A DNA stretch of 64,000 bases from Pseudomonas fluorescens (lineage in GTDB: Bacteria > Pseudomonadota > Gammaproteobacteria > Pseudomonadales > Pseudomonadaceae): assembly GCF_001708445.1 (NCBI RefSeq), contig NZ_CP015637.1:62001-126000 (forward strand), read 5' to 3'. The stretch's first letter is position 1, and each line of letters begins with the position of its first letter. The position numbers and the translations under genes were made by a program. Shown piece after piece: positions 51,396 through 58,819 of this stretch. The notes under the pieces are model-generated. The model saw nothing but the letters and a program-made list of their open reading frames with translations. It was not told where the DNA came from and did no database searches.

Positions 51396-52714
51396 CAGAG
51401 GCCGACGCTCTGGCGCAGGCCCGCCAACGGCCGACGCAGCAGGTACAGGGCCAGCGGCGCGCGGCCGCCATACAGCTTCGCCGTACCGCGCAGGCCGATA
51501 CGCGGTGGCGAGCCATCGAATTGTGCATCGAGGCGATAGGCCAATTGCCCGCCCGGCGTGGGCTGCGCTTCATAGGCGGCACGTTGCAGAGTGGCGAGAT
51601 GGCGTTGCAGTGGGTCACTGTCGAGGAACAGCGCTACCTGGGCATTGGGCGCCAAGGCAATGGCATCGCCCACCGCCAGCTCAATGCGCAATTCCGCCTG
51701 GGCAGGGTTGGCAATCTGCAACAAGCGCTCGCCGGTCTGCACCGGTTTTCCGGTCCAGCGGTCAGCATCAGCGAATACAGCGATACCGTCGCGCTCGGCA
51801 CGCACTTCGCTGCGTTTGAGCAGTTCACGCGCATAGTCGCGGTCGGCGCGTTTTTGCTCGACGCGGGCCGCCAGCAGGTCGATCTTCGAACTGGATTCGG
51901 CATCGGCAAAGGCGCGCTGGGAATTGGCCTTGAGCTCCGCTTCAGCGACACCCAGAGCACGCGCCGCCACATCGGCCTGCGCCGTTAGCGTGGTGCTTTC
52001 GAAGCGCAGCAACAGGTCGCCGGTTTTTACCGACTGATTGGGCTTGACCAAAAACTCGGCGATGACGCCATCCAGCGGCGCCGCCACCACTTGCCCGGCC
52101 TGCGGCACCACTTCGGCGGGCGCCAGCACCGATTGGCGCACCGGGATCAACAGCATCAGCAACAACGCCACCAGCACCGCTATCCAGCGTTTACGGGTCA
52201 GGCGCAGGCGCCACGGCTGGCGTGGCTGCAACGCGTGCCAGGCATGGCTGCAGGTGTCGCCAAAATGCGCCAGCAGCACTTGTTCGGCCGGGCTCCACGG
52301 GGTATCCCGCGCCAGCCACAGGCCGCCGAACACCCGGCCCTGGGGATCCATCAACGGCAGCCAGAACACGTGCCCGGCGGACAGGCTCTGCCAATCGGCT
52401 TGCACCGCGCCACTTAATTGCTCAGCCAGGACCACCCGCGCAGTCTGGCTCAACGCCAGTTTGTGCAACTGCGCCACCGCCTGCTCGACAAACGCCACGA
52501 ACGGCGCATTCGAATCGACGCTGCTCACCGCCGTCACCGCCCTCACTTTGCCGGCGATCAACAGCGCGGTGTGGCGATAGCCGAACAGGGGCTGGCTGTC
52601 GTTGACCAGGCTGTAGGCCAGTTGCTCGATAGTACGCGCGGCACGGGTCTGGCGTTCAAGGTCGAGAAACTGCGCAAATACGCGCTCAGCGTGGCCCGGC
52701 ATCGGTGCGTTCAT
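51395..52714 (-). CDS. GAF-like/HlyD adaptor protein
   Basis: A 439-residue protein with a cytoplasmic N-terminal domain (about residues 1-165) that resembles a GAF domain (HVFWLPLMDPQGRVFGGLWL). A membrane helix (about 175-195) and a periplasmic HlyD adaptor follow (APLDGVIAEFLVKPNQSVKTG, helical hairpin 245-310, barrel). GAF-adaptor fusions occur beside M50-HlyD proteins, where the GAF part may sense or gate. It overlaps the small adaptor gene upstream by four bases and the M50 fusion downstream by one. Confidence 0.83.
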   Translation of the reverse strand: MNAPMPGHAERVFAQFLDLERQTRAARTIEQLAYSLVNDSQPLFGYRHTALLIAGKVRAVTAVSSVDSNAPFVAFVEQAVAQLHKLALSQTARVVLAEQLSGAVQADWQSLSAGHVFWLPLMDPQGRVFGGLWLARDTPWSPAEQVLLAHFGDTCSHAWHALQPRQPWRLRLTRKRWIAVLVALLLMLLIPVRQSVLAPAEVVPQAGQVVAAPLDGVIAEFLVKPNQSVKTGDLLLRFESTTLTAQADVAARALGVAEAELKANSQRAFADAESSSKIDLLAARVEQKRADRDYARELLKRSEVRAERDGIAVFADADRWTGKPVQTGERLLQIANPAQAELRIELAVGDAIALAPNAQVALFLDSDPLQRHLATLQRAAYEAQPTPGGQLAYRLDAQFDGSPPRIGLRGTAKLYGGRAPLALYLLRRPLAGLRQSVGL

Positions 52715-53484
52715 TGCAATTGCGCAAAATGGGCCGTGCCACTCATGCCCGCCAGCAGCCCGCTGGCATTGGGTAAGGTGGCGACCAGCAGCAGCGTCTG
52801 GCTCCCCTCATCGATGCGCGCGCCGAGGCGTTTGACCGTGGCGGTGAACGCCTGGCCGGTTTCATCGGGGGTGAAATTGAACGTCTGGCCCGGCTTGAGT
52901 TTGCCCATCCAGCGCGACGGCACCAGCAGGTGAATTTCCAGGCTGTGGTTGTCGACGATTTCCAGCAACGGCGCCCCTGCCGAGACGCTTTCATAGCGTT
53001 GGACCTTGCGCTGCACCACTTGGCCATCATACGGCGCCAGCACGCTGCAGCGCTTGACCTGCACTTGGTAAACCTGGGATTGGGCCTGGGTTTCAGTGAG
53101 CTTGGCTTCGGCGCGGGCCACTTCAAAACGCCCGACGGAGTTGAGCGCCGCCAGTTGTTTGTTGTGGGCCAGTTCTTCACTGGCCCCCCGGCTGGCAGCC
53201 TGGGCGGCGTTCAATTGGGCCTGGTAGGCCGAGCAATCGAAACGCGCCAGGGTGTCGCCCTTCTTGAACGACTCGCCTTCGCTGAAAGGCAGTTCAACAA
53301 TGCGCCCCGACAATTCGCTGGCCAGCACCGCCTGGTCGCGAGCGCGCAGCACACCGCGGGCGTCACTGGAGGCGCTGGTCGACGCCGCAAGCGGGTGGTC
53401 CAACAACGGATCGTCCGCCATGACCATCGGCGCAACGCCCATCAGGCAGATAAAACTCAACGTCCCTCTTCGTAACCGCTCCAT
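52711..53484 (-). CDS. Small HlyD/RND-type periplasmic adaptor
   Basis: A 257-residue adaptor with a Sec signal (cleavage near MVMA), the lipoyl half-motifs LPFSEGESFKKGDTLARFD and APYDGQVVQRKV, and a short helical hairpin. It has no membrane helix after the signal, so it is a free or lipid-less periplasmic protein. The ATG at 53484 follows GGAGG at five bases. It is the first of three coupled adaptor genes and is divergent from the TPR gene. Confidence 0.87.
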   Translation of the reverse strand: MERLRRGTLSFICLMGVAPMVMADDPLLDHPLAASTSASSDARGVLRARDQAVLASELSGRIVELPFSEGESFKKGDTLARFDCSAYQAQLNAAQAASRGASEELAHNKQLAALNSVGRFEVARAEAKLTETQAQSQVYQVQVKRCSVLAPYDGQVVQRKVQRYESVSAGAPLLEIVDNHSLEIHLLVPSRWMGKLKPGQTFNFTPDETGQAFTATVKRLGARIDEGSQTLLLVATLPNASGLLAGMSGTAHFAQLQ

Positions 53485-53641
53485 ACGATCCTCCCTGACC
53501 ATGATTGCAGTCTATGTCAGCACGGTTAAATTGCCACCGCCCCAATCGGATAAGTCAGTAATTTGTGTAGGGCTTCACCGATGCTTTTGTCGGATCACGC
53601 TATGATTGCCACCCCCAAGGATTCAGGATCAAGGACACGTC

Positions 53642-55804
53642 ATGCGCATCGGTTTTCTGTCACCCCTGGCACTGGCTCTGCTGGCCGGTATTTCCCTACA
53701 GGCCCAGGCCAGCTCCGACGATTCGTGCTACCCCGACTGGCGGGTCTCGCGTGACAGCCTGGACCCGTGCAACAACCTGCCGTTCCTCAGCCCAGGCAAT
53801 GACAGCCGGGCCAACCTGCGCCTGCTGCTGGCTGACAAAAAGGCCGCGCCGTTGGCGCCCAAGGCGCTGAGCGAAGATGACCTGTCCCAGGGTTTCGGCC
53901 CGGTGCCGTTTCCGGTGTATCGCCTGGCCGCTGCCTCCAGCGCAGAGACTGAGCCCGACTCGGACGATTCGCCTACCGCCGAGCTCGACACCCTGCTGAC
54001 TTCCCTGGGGGTCAAGCGCGAGGAGTACAAAACCGCCGGCGAAGCGTTCCTCAGTGGCGAGGGCAGCCGCTGCCGCAGCAACGACGATGACAGCGCCACG
54101 GCGTTCATCCGCCAAGTGGTCAAGGCCGACATACCGGCGACCGAGCGCGCGCTGCTGGCCAAAGCGCGACTGCAACTGCTCACCACCTGCACCTGGGATG
54201 GCCCGGTGATCGCCGAGCCGCAGCAGATCCAGTCCGCCGACGGCCAACTGTTTCGCACCTACCTGCAAGCCGCCGCTGATTTCTACAGCGGCCGCTTCGC
54301 CGAGGCCGCGCAAGGCTTTGCTGGCGTCGGCAATGCCCAATCGCCGTGGTTGAAGGAAGCCGCGCTGTACATGACCGCCCGCACAGCGCTCAACCAGGCC
54401 CAGGCCGACACCTATGACGAAGACGGCGTGCCGCACCTGGACCGTGTGGATAAGCCCGCACTGGCCACGGCCGAGCAGGGCTTCAACGCCTACCTGAAGA
54501 CTTATCCACAGGGCGAATACGCGGCCTCGGCCCACGGGCTGCTGCGCCGGGTGTACTGGCTGGCCGACGACAACACCAAGCTCGCCGACGCGTTCGCCTG
54601 GGCACTGACGGCCACCGACGAGCAGCGCAATGTGTCTGAGGATGAGCTGGTAGAAGAAGCCGACCTCAAGCTGTTGATGGTCAACAGCGATACCGTCAAG
54701 ACCCCGATGATCCAGCTCGTCAGCGACCTGATGGTGATGCGCGGCGGCAACCAGCCGGCCCTCAGCCGCGCAGACCTCGAGAAGCAAAAGGCCGCGTTCG
54801 CCAGCGAGCCAGCGCTCTATGAGTACTTGCTGGCAGTGTGCGCGCTGTACATCGAGCATCAACCGGACGCCGCCTTGAAGCAGTTGCCGCAGAGCGTGCC
54901 GTCGAACCTGAACTACTTCGCCTTCAGCCAGCAGACCCTGCGCGCCCTGGCCCTGGAAGCCAAGCAAGACTGGAAAGGCGCCGAGGCCTTGTGGCTGCAA
55001 CTGTTGCCACTGGCAAAACTGCCGCTGCAACGCGACCAATTGGAGTTGGCACTGGCCATGAACTACGAGCGCAGCGGCCAGTTGGCCAAGGTGTTCGCCA
55101 GCGATTCGCCGATCAGTGCCAGGCAGGTGCGCTACATCCTGCTGCGCAACGTCGCCGGGCCTGAACTGCTGCGCCAGCAGATCGCCCAGGCCAGCGATCC
55201 GTTGGAACGCCAGACCGCGCAATTCGTGCTGCTCTACAAAGACCTGCTGCACGGCCAGTTCGCCACGTTCGCCGAGGACCTCAAGCAACTGCCGGCCCAG
55301 GCCCCCGAGGACAAGCTGGGCACCAGCCTGGGTTATGTCTACAGCGCCAGCCAGACGCTTAAGCTGTTCCAGTGGAACGGCGACAAGGCCGAATCCGGCT
55401 ACACCTGCCCGAGCATCGCGCAAACCGCAGCGACCTTGCAGACCGAGGCGAAGAACCCCCAGGCCCTGAACTGCTTCGGCGAATTCATCCTGCGCAACGG
55501 CCTGGACGGCATGCCTCTGGAGCAGGCCCGCGCGGCCGGCAGCCTGGGCAGCACCGCCTCAGACTTCAAGGGTGAAACCTTCTCGCGGCTCGACGGTTAC
55601 AAGCAGGTCATCGGCAACGCCAAGGCGCCCAAAAACGACAAGGCCTACGCGCTGTTCCGCGCCATCAACTGCTACGCGCCGGCCGGCTACAACAGCTGCG
55701 GCGGCCAGGACGTCGAACCCGCCGTGCGCAAAGCCTGGTTCCGCCAGCTGAAAAGTGGTTTCGCCGACACCCAGTGGGGCAAATCGCTGCAGTACTACTG
55801 GTGA
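53642..55804 (+). CDS. Exported TPR-like protein of unknown function
   Basis: A 720-residue protein with a Sec signal peptide (MRIGFLSPLALALLAGISLQ, cleavage near AQA). The mature part is mostly helical with tetratricopeptide-like repeats (for example AADFYSGRFAEAAQGFAGVG and the YLKTYPQGEYAASAHGLLRR stretch). Several conserved cysteines suggest disulfides in the periplasm. The ATG at 53642 has AAGGA upstream. It is divergent from the three adaptor genes and its stop overlaps the DUF3142 start. A role in assembly or scaffolding of the nearby export system is possible but only inferred from position. Confidence 0.8.
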   Translation: MRIGFLSPLALALLAGISLQAQASSDDSCYPDWRVSRDSLDPCNNLPFLSPGNDSRANLRLLLADKKAAPLAPKALSEDDLSQGFGPVPFPVYRLAAASSAETEPDSDDSPTAELDTLLTSLGVKREEYKTAGEAFLSGEGSRCRSNDDDSATAFIRQVVKADIPATERALLAKARLQLLTTCTWDGPVIAEPQQIQSADGQLFRTYLQAAADFYSGRFAEAAQGFAGVGNAQSPWLKEAALYMTARTALNQAQADTYDEDGVPHLDRVDKPALATAEQGFNAYLKTYPQGEYAASAHGLLRRVYWLADDNTKLADAFAWALTATDEQRNVSEDELVEEADLKLLMVNSDTVKTPMIQLVSDLMVMRGGNQPALSRADLEKQKAAFASEPALYEYLLAVCALYIEHQPDAALKQLPQSVPSNLNYFAFSQQTLRALALEAKQDWKGAEALWLQLLPLAKLPLQRDQLELALAMNYERSGQLAKVFASDSPISARQVRYILLRNVAGPELLRQQIAQASDPLERQTAQFVLLYKDLLHGQFATFAEDLKQLPAQAPEDKLGTSLGYVYSASQTLKLFQWNGDKAESGYTCPSIAQTAATLQTEAKNPQALNCFGEFILRNGLDGMPLEQARAAGSLGSTASDFKGETFSRLDGYKQVIGNAKAPKNDKAYALFRAINCYAPAGYNSCGGQDVEPAVRKAWFRQLKSGFADTQWGKSLQYYW

Positions 55805-56505
55805 AACACCTGTGGCTGGGCCTGCTGTTGCTGGCAAGCCCGGCATTCGGCGCCGTCGATGCCCGTGACTATGACGCCTTCTGGCTGTGGAGCGGCGTCA
55901 CGCCACAGCCGGTACTCAAGCAGGCCAAGACCCTGTACATCCTCCAGGGCCAGATCAACTCCACCCGCCGCGCGCCCCAGCGCGGTGTGCAACTGATCGC
56001 CCAAGGCATCAGCGTACCGCGCCTCACCCGCGGCGAAGTCTGGGTGGTCTACCGCGCCCACACCCTGCACTGGCCCGAACAGATCTACACCCAGCTGCTC
56101 GGCCAGGTACAACGTTGGCGCGACGCAGGCAACCCCGTGGTCGGCATCCAGATCGACTTCGACGCCCGCACCCAATACCTGCACGAATACGCCGACTTCC
56201 TGCGCGACCTGCGCCAACGCCTGCCCTTTGAGCTGCGCCTGAGCATCACCGGCCTGATGGACTGGAGCAGCAACGCCGACCCCGCCGCCATCGCCCAGCT
56301 CAAGGGCGTGGTGGACGAAGTGGTGGTGCAGACGTACCAGGGACGCCAGAGCATCCCGGATTACGCGGCGTATTTGCCACGGATGAACCGGATGGGGCTG
56401 CCGTTCAAGATCGGTTTGATCCAGGGTGGGGAGTGGGAGGCGCCTGGGTATTTGCAGGGGAGTGAGTGGTTTCGGGGGTATGTGGTGTTTTTGCAAAACC
56501 GTTGA
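55801..56505 (+). CDS. DUF3142 exported protein
   Basis: A 234-residue protein with a Sec signal peptide (cleavage near AFG) and a DUF3142 domain. The pattern resembles a TIM-barrel glycoside hydrolase-like fold: a strand with VVGIQIDFDART, LRLSITGLMDW, and VDEVVVQTYQGR. The Asp residues in QIDFDA could be catalytic or metal-binding. The GTG start overlaps the stop of the TPR gene as GTGA. The pair is divergent from the adaptor operon and may help to trim or bind a surface glycan. This role is inferred. Confidence 0.82.
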   Translation: MKHLWLGLLLLASPAFGAVDARDYDAFWLWSGVTPQPVLKQAKTLYILQGQINSTRRAPQRGVQLIAQGISVPRLTRGEVWVVYRAHTLHWPEQIYTQLLGQVQRWRDAGNPVVGIQIDFDARTQYLHEYADFLRDLRQRLPFELRLSITGLMDWSSNADPAAIAQLKGVVDEVVVQTYQGRQSIPDYAAYLPRMNRMGLPFKIGLIQGGEWEAPGYLQGSEWFRGYVVFLQNR

Positions 56506-56557
56506 CAGGGGTGTCAATTCTATGCAAGAAAGTGTCCTCTGTCCGCGGACAGAGGAC
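56502..56557. promoter_or_regulatory. Two dyads upstream of the three-gene cassette
   Basis: The first dyad is TTGACA-gggg-TGTCAA (56502-56517), overlapping the DUF3142 stop codon. The second is a perfect 24-base palindrome centred on ccgcgg (56534-56557) with arms gtcctctgtccg. It ends 18 bases before the first cassette start. They are candidate operators or a hairpin boundary. Confidence 0.55.
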
Positions 56558-56575
56558 ATTCGCTTTTGGAGCCCC

Positions 56576-57265
56576 ATGAAAAGTCAAGACATCGTCATCC
56601 TGTTCAAACTGATCAGCCTGGGACTACAGGCCAAAGGGGAGCGCGTAAAAAAACGAGTGTTCTCTGTGGAAAAAGAGAGCGCGAGCCTCGGGTTTCAAAA
56701 TCTTCCGGATTACATTCAAAACTTCGAAACTGTTCAACTTTCGTCAATTGATGACTGGCGGGGCTGGGATGGAATAGACGAAGACTTTGAAGGACACAGC
56801 TCACAAACCTATTCTGTGAGATCGCTGTCCTCAGCGTTGGGCCTAAGCAAAACAGAGGTTTCCTCATCCCTGAATCGTTGCAGGGAAATTGGCTTGATCT
56901 ATACGAGCCACACCGACGGAATTCCTCTGGTAAGAAGCAAGGCACTGCTTGATTTAGTCACGTACAGCATTCGCTATATTTTCCCGGTTAAACCAGGCCC
57001 TATCGTTCGCGGTATTCCGACAGCCTTCGCCGCGCCAGTCCTGGCGGGAAAAGTAATGAGCGGCGGCGACCTCATTCCCGTCTGGCCGGACGCATATGGA
57101 AAGAGCAAAGGCCAAGAAATAACGCCTTTGTATAAGACCGTCCCCGGCGCAGTGAAAAAAGATGAGCTGCTTTATCATTTCCTGGCACTCGTCGATGCCA
57201 TCCGCATTGGCGGGCCGCGCGAAGCCAAGGTGGCCGATGCCATGCTGCGGGAGTGGATCTTGTGA
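56576..57265 (+). CDS. Winged-helix DNA-binding protein, first gene of a three-gene cassette
   Basis: A 229-residue protein with a helix-turn-helix at about residues 79-110 (YSVRSLSSALGLSKTEVSSS and the following helix). The N-terminal helix SQDIVILFKLISLG looks like the first helix of the same winged-helix fold, separated from it by a charged stretch of about 50 residues. The C-terminal part has a conserved-looking KPGPIVRGIPTAFAAPVLAG block. The ATG at 56576 has GGAG upstream. The stop overlaps the next start as GTGA. Base composition is AT-richer than the flanks. It resembles unnamed regulators or antitoxins paired with nucleotidyltransferases. Confidence 0.72.
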   Translation: MKSQDIVILFKLISLGLQAKGERVKKRVFSVEKESASLGFQNLPDYIQNFETVQLSSIDDWRGWDGIDEDFEGHSSQTYSVRSLSSALGLSKTEVSSSLNRCREIGLIYTSHTDGIPLVRSKALLDLVTYSIRYIFPVKPGPIVRGIPTAFAAPVLAGKVMSGGDLIPVWPDAYGKSKGQEITPLYKTVPGAVKKDELLYHFLALVDAIRIGGPREAKVADAMLREWIL

Positions 57266-57966
57266 CGTCCAACAGAATCATGATGCTGCAAATGCTTGAA
57301 GAGGTCGCTGAGGCGTTGGGTGATGAGCTGCGTGAACAAGTCGCTTTTGTCGGCGGATGCACCACTGTTTTACTCATCACCGACGAATACACCCTTGAAT
57401 CAATTCGCGGCACGGATGACGTGGACCTGGTCATTCATCTGACAGGCACGCCTGACTGGTATCGGTTGGAAGAAAACCTGAAACCCAGAGGCTTCAAAAA
57501 TACCGGCCAGGACTCCGTCACCTGTCGTTTACGACTCGGCGGTTTGAAAGTGGATTTCATGCCGACCGATGCAAAAGTATTGGGGTTTTCCAATACGTGG
57601 TTTGTCGGCGGGCTAGAAAACTCCATCGACTACACACTCCCCAAAGGAACACGTATCAAGATATTTGCGGCACCATGGTTTCTCGCCGCAAAACTTCAGG
57701 CGTATCAGGGCCGAGGTCATGACGACGTACTGATGTCCAATGACATCGAAGACATCATCGCTTTGCTGGACGGCAGGGAAGAACTTATCGAAGAAGTGAA
57801 GCGAGCGCCTTTTGAGCTCCGACATTTCGTGAGCAATCAATTCACCGCATTGATAAGACTGTCAGCGTTTCAGGACGTCATCCAAAGCAGCGCTCAGGAC
57901 GCTGATCGGGAAACGTTGATTTACGAGCGCCTGAAGACGCTCGTGGGATTGGGAGTGACCGCTTGA
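57262..57966 (+). CDS. Nucleotidyltransferase-like protein (AbiEii/DUF6036-like)
   Basis: A 234-residue protein with the nucleotidyltransferase core: GG at residues 31-32 (FVGGCTTVLL), DxD at 53-55 (TDDVDLV) and a third acidic residue, Asp98, in LKVDFMPTD. A helical C-terminal region follows. Families of this kind include AbiEii-type toxins and other minimal nucleotidyltransferases. The GTG at 57262 has GGGAG eight bases upstream and overlaps the stop of the winged-helix gene. It overlaps the phosphatase gene downstream (TTGA). The catalytic residues look intact, so an active enzyme is plausible; the target is unknown. Confidence 0.75.
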   Translation: MTSNRIMMLQMLEEVAEALGDELREQVAFVGGCTTVLLITDEYTLESIRGTDDVDLVIHLTGTPDWYRLEENLKPRGFKNTGQDSVTCRLRLGGLKVDFMPTDAKVLGFSNTWFVGGLENSIDYTLPKGTRIKIFAAPWFLAAKLQAYQGRGHDDVLMSNDIEDIIALLDGREELIEEVKRAPFELRHFVSNQFTALIRLSAFQDVIQSSAQDADRETLIYERLKTLVGLGVTA

Positions 57967-58634
57967 TCCTACAGTTGAGCCTCAGTCAGCAAGGAACTGA
58001 AAGAACCGAAAACCGCGATGTCATCGGTTCGGCTCAAAGCACAGGAGCGTATCTCCACGTGATCGCTGATGGCACTTCCAAGCCAGCCAGTGGCGAATTG
58101 GCGCGAGCCTTGACTCATTATCTGCTTGAGTCGTTTTCTCGCGCAGAACCGACAGTTACATCATGCCCAGACAAAGCAACTGAATGGGTACTCCACGCAC
58201 TGGGAGAGGCGCACTCAAACCTTTGCCCAGGTTTTCCATTGGCCTCCACCAGCTACCTTGTGTTGCTGGTGATGGGTCAAACGGCCATTTCGATCCACGC
58301 TGGTGACTGTTGCCTTGGCTATCTGGGAAAAGATCAGAGCATGATTTGGCTAACTTCACCCCATTGCGGCCCCAACTGGAAAGGAGACCTGAGCCACGCA
58401 GTCATCGCCGAAAGCTCCTCCCGCAAAACACTGCTCAACTGCATGAGTTATCGCAGGCCCCATGAGCCAGCGGTTAACTCCGTGGAAACGGTTAGGGGGA
58501 CGACTTGGATTCTGGCAACAGATGGATTTTGGGCCGAACTGTCAGCCGCAGACCAGCTCAAAGCCATTGCAGGGCAAACCCTGGACGGTTGCTCAAAAGA
58601 AGATGATGTCACTTTCATGCTTTTGCAGTCTTAG
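57963..58634 (+). CDS. PP2C-like protein phosphatase
   Basis: A 223-residue PPM/PP2C-type phosphatase without extra domains. Metal-binding positions are present: Asp19 in TENRD, Asp36 in IADGT, Asp187 in ATDGFW and Asp214/Asp215 in KEDDVTF, with HAGDC in the place of the usual GDS motif. The usual DGMGG sequence is replaced by DGTSKPASG. The TTG start overlaps the nucleotidyltransferase stop, with GGGAG seven bases upstream. It is the third gene of the cassette and would counter a Ser/Thr kinase or reverse a modification; no kinase gene lies in the window. Confidence 0.78.
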   Translation: MILQLSLSQQGTERTENRDVIGSAQSTGAYLHVIADGTSKPASGELARALTHYLLESFSRAEPTVTSCPDKATEWVLHALGEAHSNLCPGFPLASTSYLVLLVMGQTAISIHAGDCCLGYLGKDQSMIWLTSPHCGPNWKGDLSHAVIAESSSRKTLLNCMSYRRPHEPAVNSVETVRGTTWILATDGFWAELSAADQLKAIAGQTLDGCSKEDDVTFMLLQS

Positions 58635-58819
58635 AAGAAACAGGTACGCAAGGCAAGAAGGCGCAGAGGATCAGCCCTGGGGCTAGGCTTCGCGGATTTT
58701 CGATACCGACATCAGAAAAGCTCACAGGAAATAATCGGCCTGAAAGCTTAACGATCATGGCTTACCAAAGATGATTGCAGCAAAAATCAAGAACAGTCCT
58801 ACATCGGATAGTCCAATTT

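Noticed and set aside
38824..53484. Classical type I secretion system with an RTX adhesin
   Set aside because: No ABC ATPase gene is present in the locus and the adhesin C terminus has no RTX nonapeptides; a partner elsewhere in the genome cannot be excluded.
56502..56526. TTGACA followed by TATGCA as a sigma-70 promoter for the cassette
   Set aside because: The spacer is only 13 bases, too short for a normal promoter; the sequence is better described as part of a dyad.
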